A stretch of DNA of 60,851 nucleotides from an uncultured Verrucomicrobiales bacterium (GCA_937891465.1 CALAHF010000227.1:1-60851); one strand, 5' to 3'; positions 33,892 through 44,400 are shown, counted from the first letter of the stretch. The notes: generated by a model from the sequence alone, not told the origin. Numbers and translations: made by a program.

Positions 33892-35173
33892 AGAACTCAC
33901 ACTCAATACCCTGCTGGCGAAACTGGTCGATGAAACGATTGAGGCTGATGAGCTGCTCCAGCTTGAAAATTTGCTCGATGGAATTCCCGACGCGCAGAGC
34001 CAGTATTTGCGCTATCTCGATTTGCACGCGGAGCTGATTCAGAGCGGCGGTGAAGTTCCCGTTTCAGAAAGTCAGACGACTCCGAAAAAATTGCGTTGGT
34101 TGCCTGCGGCGGCATTGACGGCTGCGGCGGGAATTGCAATTGCAGGCGTCGCATTCTTTTTCTCTGAATCAAAACCACAACCCGTCATCGAGATTGTTGA
34201 CAGCGGCGGCTCGACGGAATGGGAAGGCTGGAATGGCGAAACGAATTCAAATCTGACGGCGGGCACTCCCCTTCCCGCCGGCACGATTGAGACATTTGCG
34301 GCGGAATCATGGATTGAATTGGCGTTTCCGGACGGCACTTCAGCATCGCTGACCGGCCCATCTGTTTTGACAATCGCGGTCGTCGATGGGCGAAAAGTGC
34401 TTCGATTAAAAAAGGGGAATCTCTCGGTCGATGCCGCGAAACAACCCAAGGACCGCGCCATGAAAATTCACACGCCTTCTGCAGAAGCGGAGGTCGTCGG
34501 GACGCGTTTTAATATCGCGACGAACGCGCTTTCCACCCAGCTGACAGTGAACGAAGGCAAAGTGCGAATGACGCGACTGGCTGATGGAAAAATCGAGGAT
34601 GTGGTTGCCAATGAAGAACTGGTCGCGGCATTGGAAAAGGGAACGTCTTTTGCAGCGGCTCCGCGCCGGGTGGCAGTACATGCGTGGACGAGTAAAATTC
34701 CAAGGGATACCATTCAGGGGCAGCACGAAATTTCCGAGTCGGGTGTCGATGGAATTCGGGCCGAAGCTCACATTTGGAAAGGTGAACCAAATAATCCCCG
34801 CGATCCAATTTTACTCCACAGCGTCGTGTTCGATCCCTCGTCGCGAAAATCCCCGCCGCTGCAACTTGTTGCCGGAAGTCGAGTCATTATTCGTGGACGA
34901 ATGGATCGTTCGCACCAAATTCATCCTGGTTTTGCGACGAAAAAAGAGCGCGGGGGTTTTGCCGGAAAATATGCGGTGAAGAACGGTTCGCCGATTAAAA
35001 TCGATAAGGGCGGCCGTTTTGAAGCAGAATTTCCGCTTATCTCATTTGTCTCGACGAATCCGCGTTTTCCCAAATCACCCGTCGGGCAGGAAATGATGTA
35101 TCTCTGGATCAATACCGTGAAATCAGATGCGGGATTGGTTGTCGAAAGCATCGAATTAAAGAAACCGAAGTAA
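33884..35173 (+). CDS. FecR-like anti-sigma membrane protein with a novel C-terminal domain
   Basis: A 429-residue protein. A short N-terminal helical part is followed by a membrane helix at about residues 70-90 (AALTAAAGIAIAGVAFFF) and a FecR domain (IELAFPDGTSASLTG, then GTRFNIAT, then LTVNEGKVRMTR). The last ~130 residues form a separate domain with RVIIRGRMDRSH and RGGFAGKYAV, shared with the other FecR protein at 44.7-45.9 kb. Its ATG lies nine bases after AAGGAGG inside the sigma gene. It probably senses an envelope signal and holds the sigma factor inactive. Confidence 0.85.
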   Translation: MPEELTLNTLLAKLVDETIEADELLQLENLLDGIPDAQSQYLRYLDLHAELIQSGGEVPVSESQTTPKKLRWLPAAALTAAAGIAIAGVAFFFSESKPQPVIEIVDSGGSTEWEGWNGETNSNLTAGTPLPAGTIETFAAESWIELAFPDGTSASLTGPSVLTIAVVDGRKVLRLKKGNLSVDAAKQPKDRAMKIHTPSAEAEVVGTRFNIATNALSTQLTVNEGKVRMTRLADGKIEDVVANEELVAALEKGTSFAAAPRRVAVHAWTSKIPRDTIQGQHEISESGVDGIRAEAHIWKGEPNNPRDPILLHSVVFDPSSRKSPPLQLVAGSRVIIRGRMDRSHQIHPGFATKKERGGFAGKYAVKNGSPIKIDKGGRFEAEFPLISFVSTNPRFPKSPVGQEMMYLWINTVKSDAGLVVESIELKKPK

Positions 35174-35174
35174 C

Positions 35175-35921
35175 ATGGCCCGATTGTTACACCACGCGTT
35201 TGGGATTCTATTTTTCGCAGCCGGTGCGAACGCGGAAGATCCGTCTTCGAATCTTCCTTCGACCGTTGATGCCCATCATTTTTCAGCTTTGATGGATCAC
35301 TCGCCCTTCACCAGAATCGTGGTCATCTCAGATTCGCTAATTCTAACGGGGATCGCGAAAGTCGGCGGCAAACCGATTGCCACGCTCATGGATACCGAAG
35401 TCGTCGAAACCATCGCGGTTTCGGAAATTCCAACAATACAGGGCTGGAAGCTGGTTGAGATTTCAGGAACGGAAGACATCGAAACTGCAGTGGCAGTCAT
35501 CGCTATTCCCGGCGGAGACGTTATCAGAATTCGCTACAACAAAGAGCGAATGAAAACGGCAAGCCAACGAAGAAAATTTGCCGCACAAGCAAAGGCTCAA
35601 CGCGCTGCCGCTCAGGCCCGGGCACAATCCGGAAACGCGGGAAATCACGGCGTTCCGCAAGAGCGAGTCACCATGTTGAAGAAAATTGACCAGAGGGAAT
35701 TGCCTGAGGGCTACAATCCCGGCAGAGGTAAAAGCCGCGAGGAATCGCACACGCTTCACCAGTCCTACGTTGATCGCCGGCTCGGCGGGATGAGCGATCG
35801 GCAGAAGGGAATGGTCGGCCAAATGTGGAAGCAGAAAACAGCGGTCGAACCCAACATGCCGAATCGCGGCGCGTCATTTGTGCGGATCATGGAGCACGTC
35901 GCGGAAAATGAGAAACGATGA
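35175..35921 (+). CDS. Exported protein of a sigma-FecR unit, with the shared RILDYV-type module
   Basis: A 248-residue exported protein. An N-terminal hydrophobic stretch (LLHHAFGILFFAAGANAE) is followed by a domain with SPFTRIVVISDSLILTGIAK and GWKLVEISG. This domain is shared with the next gene. The C-terminus carries a module with ELPEGYNPGRG, then QSYVDRRLGGM, then NMPNRGASFVRIMEH. A closely similar module occurs twice in the 1658-residue protein at 55.7 kb. No function is recognised. It starts one base after the FecR gene stop. Confidence 0.7.
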   Translation: MARLLHHAFGILFFAAGANAEDPSSNLPSTVDAHHFSALMDHSPFTRIVVISDSLILTGIAKVGGKPIATLMDTEVVETIAVSEIPTIQGWKLVEISGTEDIETAVAVIAIPGGDVIRIRYNKERMKTASQRRKFAAQAKAQRAAAQARAQSGNAGNHGVPQERVTMLKKIDQRELPEGYNPGRGKSREESHTLHQSYVDRRLGGMSDRQKGMVGQMWKQKTAVEPNMPNRGASFVRIMEHVAENEKR

Positions 35922-35936
35922 CGAGTGTTTCGCAAA

Positions 35937-36842
35937 ATGATTGAGATAGCACAGAACTCAGATTCACTTGCCCCCACGCGATGGGGTCGTCGGCTGGGCA
36001 TAGGGCTTCTAGTTTTAAACGGCACCCTTTTCGCGAAAGAAGCGGAAACAAAAGCGATTCGCTTTCTTCCTCAATCCGTGACGGAACAGCATTTCGACGT
36101 GCTTAAGAAGCAATCGCCCTTCACCCGTTCGGTCAATCTCTCCGATACACTTGTCCTCAGCGGAATCGCAGAACTCAACGACGAGCCGGTCGCCACTCTC
36201 ATTGACACAGCAGACGGCCAAACCTTTGCCATTTCTGAATCCCCAAACCATCTGGGCTGGAAGCTGATCGAGTTTGAAAGGCCTGACGATCTTGAAGTGG
36301 CCATTGCTTCCATTGCGATCGAAAATGGAGAGATCATCCGGGTTTATTACGACAAAGAACGTGTCGAAAAAGCGAGCCAGTTAGCGGCTCGTGGCGCCAG
36401 GGATCAAGCGCGAAAATTCGCCGGACGGATGATCGCGCGCGCCCTGCCGGACTGGATCAACAAGATCGAAGACCCCGTCGAAAAAGGCCAGGCCATCGCA
36501 AAATATATCGAAGGCGGTGGCTTTGACAAATCGCCGATGGATGCGGTGAAAATGGCACTTTCGCAATCGGACGCACAAGTTCGCGGAACGGTTATGTCAG
36601 CCGCATTCGGCAAGCTCGGAGGAGGTGTCGGAAACACGCCAATCGATGACGCTGTCAGCCGACTGAATTCTCTCGAAAACGGACGGGACCGCGATTTTGC
36701 AATCAATGGACTGGCCCACGGCCTTGCAGGTAAAGACCCGAAGGGAGCATTGAAATGGGCTAATTCTATCTCCAACGAAGGATTCCGAAAAGTCGTTGTT
36801 GGGAATGTCAGTCGCCGGATCAACGCGCAGTCGTCTCGTTGA
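35937..36842 (+). CDS. Exported paralogue of the preceding protein
   Basis: A 301-residue protein; the ATG at 35937 is used, with a GTG at 35925 as an alternative. A signal-like segment (LGIGLLVLNGTLFA) is followed by the domain SPFTRSVNLSDTLVLSGIAE, then GWKLIEFE and VYYDKERVEKASQ. It aligns along most of the domain with the preceding gene's SPFTRIVVISDSLILTGIAK segment. The C-terminal half is helical with HEAT-like repeats (DDAVSRLNSLENGRDRDFAI and similar). It likely belongs to the same transcript as the sigma factor. Confidence 0.7.
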   Translation: MIEIAQNSDSLAPTRWGRRLGIGLLVLNGTLFAKEAETKAIRFLPQSVTEQHFDVLKKQSPFTRSVNLSDTLVLSGIAELNDEPVATLIDTADGQTFAISESPNHLGWKLIEFERPDDLEVAIASIAIENGEIIRVYYDKERVEKASQLAARGARDQARKFAGRMIARALPDWINKIEDPVEKGQAIAKYIEGGGFDKSPMDAVKMALSQSDAQVRGTVMSAAFGKLGGGVGNTPIDDAVSRLNSLENGRDRDFAINGLAHGLAGKDPKGALKWANSISNEGFRKVVVGNVSRRINAQSSR

Positions 36843-36867
36843 AAGCAAATCGCCGCGTTTTCTAAAC

Positions 36868-37338
36868 TCACCAGTAGGCAGATTCCTGATAAGTCAGTCC
36901 GGTTTTCGGATCATGATAGTAGCTGTGAACGCCCCCGTTCCCCGCGATGTAGGAGCCCGAGAGGGCATGCTTTGGAGCAATCCAACCAAGATTGCCGATG
37001 ACTTTTCCAGCCGTTCCTGTGGAATCGGGTGAAAGTTTACTGTCAGGATCGAGCGTGAGAAGGAATGCGTTCAGATCTGTCGTCGAAATCGTATAGGTGG
37101 CGTAGTGATCCAGAAAATCCTGGCGCAGCGTGATATCGGTCGCGGCCGGTGGGATCAAATTCCTCCCTCTCTCGGTCCACCAGATGGTATTTCGACTGGA
37201 GTGATGCGTGTCAGTTCCATAGGTCCAGAATAGAACCATTCCAATCACGATTGGAATGGAGAGTATGACGGCGCACACCGTGAGAACCAATTTGCGTTGC
37301 GATTTTTTCGGCCGGGAAGGTGAAGCAGTTTGCTGCAT
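36868..37338 (-). CDS. Membrane-anchored hypothetical protein
   Basis: A 156-residue protein. The ATG at 37338 starts a short basic segment (SRPKKSQRKL) and a single membrane helix (VLTVCAVILSIPIVIGMVLF), followed by an exposed domain with a conserved-looking end (AGNGGVHSYYHDPKTGLTY). The longer frame to 37449 adds a Cys/Arg-rich stretch unlikely to be real. It ends 26 bases from the convergent plus-strand gene. Confidence 0.65.
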   Translation of the reverse strand: MQQTASPSRPKKSQRKLVLTVCAVILSIPIVIGMVLFWTYGTDTHHSSRNTIWWTERGRNLIPPAATDITLRQDFLDHYATYTISTTDLNAFLLTLDPDSKLSPDSTGTAGKVIGNLGWIAPKHALSGSYIAGNGGVHSYYHDPKTGLTYQESAYW

Positions 37339-37450
37339 TGGTAGACGGTCCCATTTTCTCGTGAAATCGGTATGAAGACAAGAAGAATTCTCTGTGAAAA
37401 TTTCCGGGGTGATAAAGCCTTCTGCGCTTGGCCTCCTAAAACACACCAAT

Positions 37451-37795
37451 CTATGAAGAGAGGGACTCCAGAGTTCCTTTCGATGAGGAATTTCTCATCT
37501 GTTTGACGATTGCGCACCAGTTCAGCGTGCAAGCGACAGCGAACAGCACCAGAGCCAACAACTTTATCGGTGAGGGAGCCAAAACCACTGCCCCTGCCGA
37601 AATTACGACGGGGATTATGGATAGAATTGCGACTAAAAGGAGGGTTTTCCGTTTCTTTTCTCCGGCGTTCGGCATTGAAGCAGCCGCATTCTCCCCGGGC
37701 AGCAAGAGTGCCTTTGCATTCTCAAATTCAGCTTGAGAAAGGTCGCCACGATCTTTAAGCGACGTCAGTTTTTTGAGTTCGGAGGTAATACTCAT
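37451..37795 (-). CDS. SHOCT-like small membrane protein
   Basis: A 114-residue protein. The N-terminus has a SHOCT-type helix pair (ELKKLTSLKDRGDLSQAEFE), which is normally a short oligomerisation or targeting motif. Two membrane helices follow (TLLLVAILSIIPVVISAGAV and LLALVLFAVACTLNW). The ATG at 37795 is preferred to 37861 since it puts the SHOCT-like motif first. It lies about 110 bases upstream of the preceding minus-strand gene. Confidence 0.65.
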   Translation of the reverse strand: MSITSELKKLTSLKDRGDLSQAEFENAKALLLPGENAAASMPNAGEKKRKTLLLVAILSIIPVVISAGAVVLAPSPIKLLALVLFAVACTLNWCAIVKQMRNSSSKGTLESLSS

Positions 37796-37991
37796 TCTGG
37801 TCGCAGAGGTTAGAACACTGTCATTCGGGATAGGCTCCTTAGTAGAATTTTGCTGCCGCACACATCGCCCGGAAACAAGACTCGACGAATCAACAGGAAT
37901 GGGTTGAAAATTGTATTATTCTTGAAACATCATGGATTTGAATTGAAAGACTCCCGCCCCTACTTTGATCCTTCCGCTCTATCCGACAGAC

Positions 37992-39272
37992 ATGCGTTCG
38001 CTTCTCTCCATTCTCATCCTGATTTTCCTTTGTTCCCACTCAACAGCGCAGGAGTGGACGCGGTTTCGCGGGCCGAATGGATCGGGCATCAGCCCGGCGA
38101 CGGGGCTCCCGGTGATCTGGATGGAGGCGGATTACAACTGGGAGATCGATCTTCCGGTTCAGGGGAGTAGCTCGCCGGTTTTGTGGGGGAAGAAAATTTT
38201 TCTGACCGGGGATAACACCGAAAAAGGTGAGCGCAGTATTCTCTGTATCGATGCGGACAGCGGCTCGGTTCTGTGGCGGCGCGATTACGATTTTGAAGAT
38301 CACTATTTGCACCGGGACAATGATTTTGCCTCCGGCACACCGTGTGTCGATGAAGACGGTGTCGTCGTGGTGTGGTCAACGCCGGAGCAGGTGCTCATGA
38401 TCGCGCTGGACCTCAACGGTGAGGAAAAATGGCGGCGCGATCTCGGCCCCTACAAGGGACTGCACGGCTCGGCGAGTTCTCCGATCATTGCCGATGGATT
38501 GGTCGTCCTCGCGAATGACCAGATGGATCCGAAGCGTTTTTCTTTCTATCTACCCGAGGATACCAATATGGATCCCGGCAAGAGTTTTTTGATCGCGCTG
38601 GATCGACAGACGGGCAAAACGCGTTGGAAAATCGACCGGAAATCCGAACTGGTCGGCTACGCAACGCCGTGTATTCGCCGGGTGGGTGATCGGGCGGAAG
38701 CGATTTTCACCAGCACCGTTCACGGAGTGACGGCGGTCGATTTGCAAAGCGGAAAAATCAGCTGGGAGATCGATCAGCTGTGGGACAATCGCACGGTCAC
38801 CTCGCCGCAGCTTTACAACGATCTGGTGTTCGCCAGTTTCGGCAAGGGTTTGTCCGGGCAACGCTTCGTCGCGGTTCGACCGGAGGAGAAAGCCGGCAGC
38901 ACGAAGAAAGGCGAGCTGGTTTACGACATCACCAAGAGCGTGCCGCTGGTTCCCTGTTTTGTGGTTAAAGACGGCCTCGCTTTTCTCTGGACCGATGGCG
39001 GAGTCGTCACCTGCATCGATGCGGCGACGGGCAAAGTGCATTGGCGCGAGCGAATTGAAGGCGACTTTTACAGTTCCCCGCTTTGGATCGAAGGCCGCGT
39101 CTATGGCATCAGCAAACGCGGCGAAGTTGTCGTCCTCGCCGCCAGCAAGGAGTTTAAAGAATTGGGCAGAACAGATCTCGGTGAAAAGACGTTTGCGACG
39201 CCAGCGATTGTTAATGGCGTGATGTATCTGCGCACGCAGTCGCGTTTGTTGTCGCTGGGGAAGGCGGAGTGA
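37992..39272 (+). CDS. Exported PQQ-like beta-propeller protein
   Basis: A 426-residue protein with signal peptide MRSLLSILILIFLCSHSTAQ. The mature part is a WD40/PQQ-like propeller, with blades carrying ALDLNGEEKWRRDLGPYKG, SGKISWEID, ATGKVHWRERIEGDFYSS, and repeated YFSSPLWI-type segments. Such proteins are common in the group and often lack a real quinoprotein activity, so a binding or scaffold role is as likely as an enzyme. It is convergent with the hydrolase gene. Two degraded copies of parts of this sequence are found at 33.26 and 40.6 kb. Confidence 0.85.
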   Translation: MRSLLSILILIFLCSHSTAQEWTRFRGPNGSGISPATGLPVIWMEADYNWEIDLPVQGSSSPVLWGKKIFLTGDNTEKGERSILCIDADSGSVLWRRDYDFEDHYLHRDNDFASGTPCVDEDGVVVVWSTPEQVLMIALDLNGEEKWRRDLGPYKGLHGSASSPIIADGLVVLANDQMDPKRFSFYLPEDTNMDPGKSFLIALDRQTGKTRWKIDRKSELVGYATPCIRRVGDRAEAIFTSTVHGVTAVDLQSGKISWEIDQLWDNRTVTSPQLYNDLVFASFGKGLSGQRFVAVRPEEKAGSTKKGELVYDITKSVPLVPCFVVKDGLAFLWTDGGVVTCIDAATGKVHWRERIEGDFYSSPLWIEGRVYGISKRGEVVVLAASKEFKELGRTDLGEKTFATPAIVNGVMYLRTQSRLLSLGKAE

Positions 39273-39288
39273 GTAGTTTGGACCGTGT

Positions 39289-40461
39289 TTACTTTTTCGG
39301 CGGTTTCCCCAGAATCTCGCGGGCGTGCTTTTCAAATACTCCGAAAGTAGGGGCGCTGTATCCCCAGGTCTGGACCATGAAAACGCCGTAACCGTTGTCC
39401 TTGGTATCAACCCAAAAACGGGTTCCAGCCGCGCCGCCCCACTGGTAACCGCCCTTGCCATTGACCATACCACCAAGCCCGTAGATTTTTTTGATCTCCT
39501 TAAGGTGATTTTGAGTCATCAATTCGACGGTCTCCTTTTTCAAAACCCGCGCGCCCCGGTATTCGCCTTTGTTAGCCATCATGGCGCAGAACCGCGCGTA
39601 GTCTTCCGTCGTCGACATGAGCCCCTGGCCGCCCATCATGCGGGCTGGCTTCTTCATGACATCGTCGATCTTCATTGCAGGTTTCAGCTTTCCGTCTTTG
39701 CCTTTGGCGTAGGCCGTTGCAACGCGTCCCCTGTCCCCGGCATTTCGCACCCAGAATTCGGTGTCGTTCATGTTCAATTTATCGAAGACACGTTCCCGCA
39801 TGACGACGTCGAGCGGCTTGCCCTCAACAGCCTCAATGAAGCGCCCCAGAATATCAGTCGAGTATCCATAGGTATATTGGGTGCCGGGATGAAACTTCAG
39901 CGGCTTCTTCGCTGCCGAGATAGAAAATTCTTCCAGCGTTGCGGTCGGCGACAAGTCGAGGCCTTTGCGATCATAAGTCAGCCCGGATGAATGCGTAAGC
40001 AGCTGGCGAACGCTGACGGGATTGCGGGCAGATTCTGTCTCCCCGCCTTTTTGCACGAGTGCCGCTTTCCATTCCGGGCAATGTTTGGCAATCGGATCGT
40101 CGAGCTTGAACTTTCCCTCTTCCCAGATCGCCATCGCGGTGACAGCGACGATGGGCTTGGTCATTGAGTAAATTCGAAACAGCGTGTCTTTCGCCATCGG
40201 CTGGTCCTGATCGATAGACTGTTGCCCGTAGGTTTCGTAGTAACCAACTTTCCCATCTCGTGCGATCAACCCGATCAAACCAGAAACCTTCTTTTCGGCA
40301 ATCTGTTTCTCCATCGCAGCATCAAGTTTCCTAATCGTGTCTTTTTTAAATCCGACAGCGTCGGGGTCAGGTTGGAATTCCAGTTTTGCTTCCTGCGCAA
40401 ATGCCGCAGACGATCCAAGGAATAGAAAAATAAGAGAGAAAGTTGCCCGTTGGAATTTCAT
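39289..40461 (-). CDS. Exported serine beta-lactamase-like hydrolase
   Basis: A 390-residue protein with signal peptide MKFQRATFSLIFLFLGSSAA. The class C beta-lactamase/esterase fold is marked by the catalytic S-x-x-K motif S99-M-T-K. Before the SHLTS-type segment a Tyr motif (HPGTQYTYGYSTDILG) stands in the place of YxN, and the third motif area reads WGGAAGT in place of HxG/KTG. The usual roles are beta-lactamase, D-aminopeptidase or EstB-like esterase; substrate not known. Start chosen at the second ATG (40461), two codons in, because the first adds only MI. Confidence 0.85.
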   Translation of the reverse strand: MKFQRATFSLIFLFLGSSAAFAQEAKLEFQPDPDAVGFKKDTIRKLDAAMEKQIAEKKVSGLIGLIARDGKVGYYETYGQQSIDQDQPMAKDTLFRIYSMTKPIVAVTAMAIWEEGKFKLDDPIAKHCPEWKAALVQKGGETESARNPVSVRQLLTHSSGLTYDRKGLDLSPTATLEEFSISAAKKPLKFHPGTQYTYGYSTDILGRFIEAVEGKPLDVVMRERVFDKLNMNDTEFWVRNAGDRGRVATAYAKGKDGKLKPAMKIDDVMKKPARMMGGQGLMSTTEDYARFCAMMANKGEYRGARVLKKETVELMTQNHLKEIKKIYGLGGMVNGKGGYQWGGAAGTRFWVDTKDNGYGVFMVQTWGYSAPTFGVFEKHAREILGKPPKK

Positions 40462-40581
40462 GATCATGATGATGGATTATTTGTTCTAACTTTCACTCAA
40501 CCTTCGGCTTTGCAACGTCCCACGTTTATTCTGAATCCGAATCAACAAACGGTCACCAACCATTGCGGGACTGGCCACGCG

Positions 40582-40733
40582 GGCATCAAAACGCGCGGCG
40601 AAGTTGTCGTCCTTGCTCCGAACCAGGAGTTCAATAAAATCGGCAGATTGGATCTCTGAGAAAAAAGACTTTTATAAGTCTGGCGATTGTTGAAGGGGTT
40701 ATGCATCTGCGGGCACACCCGCGTCTGGGAACT
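40582..40733 (+). pseudogene. Relic of the C-terminus of a PQQ-propeller gene
   Basis: About 150 bases here match the end of the intact propeller gene (39.11-39.26 kb), for example GGCGAAGTTGTCGTCC, and translate as TRGEVVVLAPNQEF then, after a frame change, KTFISLAIVEGVMHLRAHP. Indels and stops break the frame. It ends inside the start of the opposite gene at 40734. Confidence 0.75.
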
Positions 40734-41189
40734 CTATTTCATTTCCTTCAGAAAACCGGGGAGATCAACAGTGTAGAACGTCCCATCATCAAAGTGACCA
40801 ACAAAAACGATGTATGATCTGAAGGCCATATCTCGGGTCATCTGGATCTTAGCGAATCCTTTTTCTTCAAATTTAATAGGGGTGACCAAATTGATATCCT
40901 GCTTGTTCGCCTTGGATTCCGGCCAATGGACTTCGTACCGAAAGTTTCGGCGTCCTTCGCCTCTTGCTTTCTCGCAGACTACGAGCCAAGCCTCAAGATC
41001 GGAGTTGCCATCAATCTTAGGCAACGTCAGTAAAATGTTGCCCTCCCCATATTTCTCAAGTTGAAGCTTGGTGTGGTAGCCCTCGGGATTTTCAGAAGGA
41101 CCGATCTCTACGAAAACATCGATGATAGCGAAGAGAGAATTTGATGCAATGCATAGGCTAAGCGCTGCGATGACAATGGCGTTTTTCAT
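40734..41189 (-). CDS. Small exported hypothetical protein
   Basis: A 151-residue protein with a signal peptide (MKNAIVIAALSLCIASNSLF). The mature part is beta-rich and ends in a VDLPGFLKE motif. No family is recognised. It sits between the hydrolase and repeat copy 7, with room for its own promoter. Confidence 0.65.
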   Translation of the reverse strand: MKNAIVIAALSLCIASNSLFAIIDVFVEIGPSENPEGYHTKLQLEKYGEGNILLTLPKIDGNSDLEAWLVVCEKARGEGRRNFRYEVHWPESKANKQDINLVTPIKFEEKGFAKIQMTRDMAFRSYIVFVGHFDDGTFYTVDLPGFLKEMK

Positions 41190-41365
41190 AAAAAATTGGA
41201 TGATCGTTTTTTGGCTTCTTGTCTGGCAACTGTCTTTCGGTGGTGCGTCTTATTGCACAAATTCCAGATTGAATTAATCCCGCCGTATGGTGATTCCATA
41301 GTAACATCGGAGAAAGGTTTCGGGTGTAAGGAAAATGTAAAGTTCAGCCTCACCTGAGAAGCTCC

Positions 41366-41413
41366 AAACGAAGCAACAGGGTCTGTTCGATGAACCAACA
41401 GGATTGGTTCGTA
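41366..41413. repeat. Dispersed palindromic repeat, copy 7
   Basis: AACGAAGCAACAGGGTCTGTTC followed by ATGAACCAACAGGATTGGTTCG. Here the right arm is in the same orientation as the left, so this copy is a partial direct form rather than a hairpin. It lies just downstream of the propeller/dihaem/ankyrin gene. Confidence 0.75.
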
Positions 41414-41415
41414 AA

Positions 41416-44400
41416 TCAGCGTTTGTGCTCGCGCAGGAGCTTTTCCATCTCTGGACGTCTTTCCTGAATCGCTTTCATGTCCAATTCGAGGTTTCCAGCT
41501 TTATCGAAATAGCGGTAAATCCCTGCCAGGGTGTCATCCCATTTTCCGGATACAATATCGATTGGTGTTTCGCCTCGACCATTCTTTTTATCAACCGAAG
41601 CGCCTCGTTCCAGAAGCAGTTTTACGATTTCTGTCCGACCGAAAAACGCAGCGGTGTGGAGCGACGTGGTTTCGTCCCGGGTGGTGGATGAAATGTCGGC
41701 CCCGCGGTCGAGCAGGAATTTCACCATTTCAAGTTCGCCGTGAAAAGCGGCATCGTTCAGCGGAGTTGAGCCGTTATCGGGGTGGCGACCGTTCAGCGTT
41801 CCGCCATCGCGAATCAGCCGTTTCACTTCGGCGATTTTTCCTTCAGAAATCGCGGTGCCAAGGGCGCGGCGATGCCGGTTGGTGCCTGCTGCGCGTTTCA
41901 GTTCGTTGGCGGCGGTTTCGCTGGCGGCAACATGGAAAATGAAATCGTTGCTGAACAAACCGCTCTGATTTTGCACCTGCAGAAAATGCAGGCCGACCGC
42001 CGGAAGTGATTTCAAATCGATCTGGATGTGTTCGTTTTCGCCGTGGCGAATTTCAGCCTCGACTCGATGCCCGTCGACGATTATCCGGGCGTTTTCGCGG
42101 ATGTGTCGCCCGCTAATTTTGATCATTTTCGATTCACCAAACAAAACCGGAAACGCCTGCTTGCCCCGCTGTGAGTGGATTGGCCCGCGAGTCCAGAGGG
42201 CGGGTTGTGGGTGTTCGTAATCGGCGTGTTCACCGTGCCGGCCTGTAAAAGTGCCTAGAAAGGAGCCTTCGCCGGCGCGCGTGATTAGTTCGGTGCGGGT
42301 GAATTTCTCATCGTTCCCGTCAATTGCGGCGTAGGCCTCGCCATCGAACTGGAAGGTGACCGAGCTGCTTTTTTCCTGATCGATGAAAACTCCGTCGCAT
42401 TGCAAAACGATGCCGCCTTCACGGGCGGACGCTTCGAGAGCGGTGAGCATATTTTTCGTTTCATCCGTTGAGGCCGTGGATTGATTCACGGTCACCTGAC
42501 GGGCAAACGCACCGGAAAATCCGGTGCTCCCTTCGAGCACCATATTCCAAACCGGATCGAACTCGGCTTTGCTCCGCCACGAAAAACGCCAGATGTCGCG
42601 TTCAGGAATTCCGCGCTCGGCAACGCGTTGATAGAAATCGAGATCAATCACATTGAGCCGTCCCTGAGGCAGAATCAGGAATCGATCATAGGCACCCCGC
42701 CAGGTCGGCGCATCCATCCCTGATCCCGGCGTGTTGGTGCTGACCCAAAACGGCATCCGGTGACAATTTCCGCAGACATTGCGCCGTGGCTTGCCTTCCT
42801 CATTGCCGGTGATGTGAAACAGCTCGAATCCCTTTTCGGCGCGATCTGACAGCTCGTTGGTGTAGGCCCGCTTTTGAGCAGGCGGATAAGTGACATTCAG
42901 CAAAAATTTGGCCATGTCATCCCGCTCGGCGGCGGACAAAAAGCCGGCTTTCTCCTCATCGTTTTTCGTTTCATCTCCGACCCGCATCATGGTCGAAGCG
43001 AGTCCGCCATCGATGAGATGCCGTGTCGTGCTCTCGGGTTTTTCTATATCTGAATTCGGTTCGACGTGCCCCCGGACATTGGCGCTATTACTGCCTCCGT
43101 AGGGATCGCCGGGAATGCCGTCCCAATGAAAAGGCGCCGTATCCCGCAGTCCGCGAATTGGCATGGTCGAGCGGGGCATGATCTGATTTCCGCCCGTCAC
43201 GATCGGAGTTTTTAGCACCCAGAGAAGCTGATCGGTGTGCCCGTCCGGATGACAGCTGGCGCAGGAAAATGATTTCGTCGAGGAGGCTTTGGCGGTGTTG
43301 AATGCAATTCGTCCGCGTTTAAAAGCAGGATGAGAAGGGTCTTCCAGCGGGATCGTGGTCTCGTTTTTTAAAGCGGCCGGATCTGAAACATCGACCAGCG
43401 AAACGGTGTTCGCGACCGCGTTCAAAACCCACGCCCGTGATGCCTCCCCTGAATCATTCGATTCAAGCACAATTCCACGCGGCACAGCATCAACGTCCAC
43501 GCGACCGATCACCTCGCCGCTTTTTGCATCAACGGTGAAAATTTTGTCAGAACCGGCGGCCGATGCGACCAGCGTTGTGTCATCCTCGCTGATCTGGATC
43601 GCGAATGGTGTGGCCAGTGCCTTGTCTGGATCCGGGTGATGAGGCGGACTTGGTTCGAGATCGAAAAATTCCGGCGTAGCTTTTTCATTGCCGTCTCCGA
43701 TTTTCACCTGCGTAATTTGATTCAGGAAAGCGCGATTCTCCAACTCCGCCAGCCCGTGCTTTTTCGTGCCGGAGCGACCATTGGCATCGTTCCGTGCATC
43801 GGTTTGGGCAATGAAAACCTGCCCCTTCGAATCGACCGTGAGGCCATACAAAAGCGTCCCCAGCGTATCGACCGTTTGGATCAATTGATCCGTTTTCGTA
43901 TCGAACACATACAGATCACGATCCGGAACACGAGGATGTTTCACGATATCCGTTACATGCCCAATCGACAGAACGTTGTTGTTTTGAACGGAATGATCGT
44001 AGATATCGAAGGTGACGAGATCGCCATCAATGTCGCGCTTTCCCCCTCCGGAGAGCTGAGTTTTGTTGTTCGATTCGAAGGGAAGCACATAGAGTTTTCC
44101 ACCACGCACCGTGATCGCCCGTGGATCCTGCGCATTGATAAAAAGCCGTTTCGTGACCTTGCGAGTCTTCACATCGACAACTGCAATTTGGTTTTCCGAC
44201 GACAGCGCAACGTAAGCCTTTTCATTATCTGCAAAAGCAATGCCGACCGGCTCATCGAAACGAGTCGCTTTCGTTTCCTGATCGAATTCCTGGATCGTCG
44301 CAATGACCTGCAAATACAACGGGCTTTCCGAATCGTTATCAATCACGCTCACTGAATCGGAAACATGATTCGAGATCCAAACTTCCATTCCATCCGGTCG

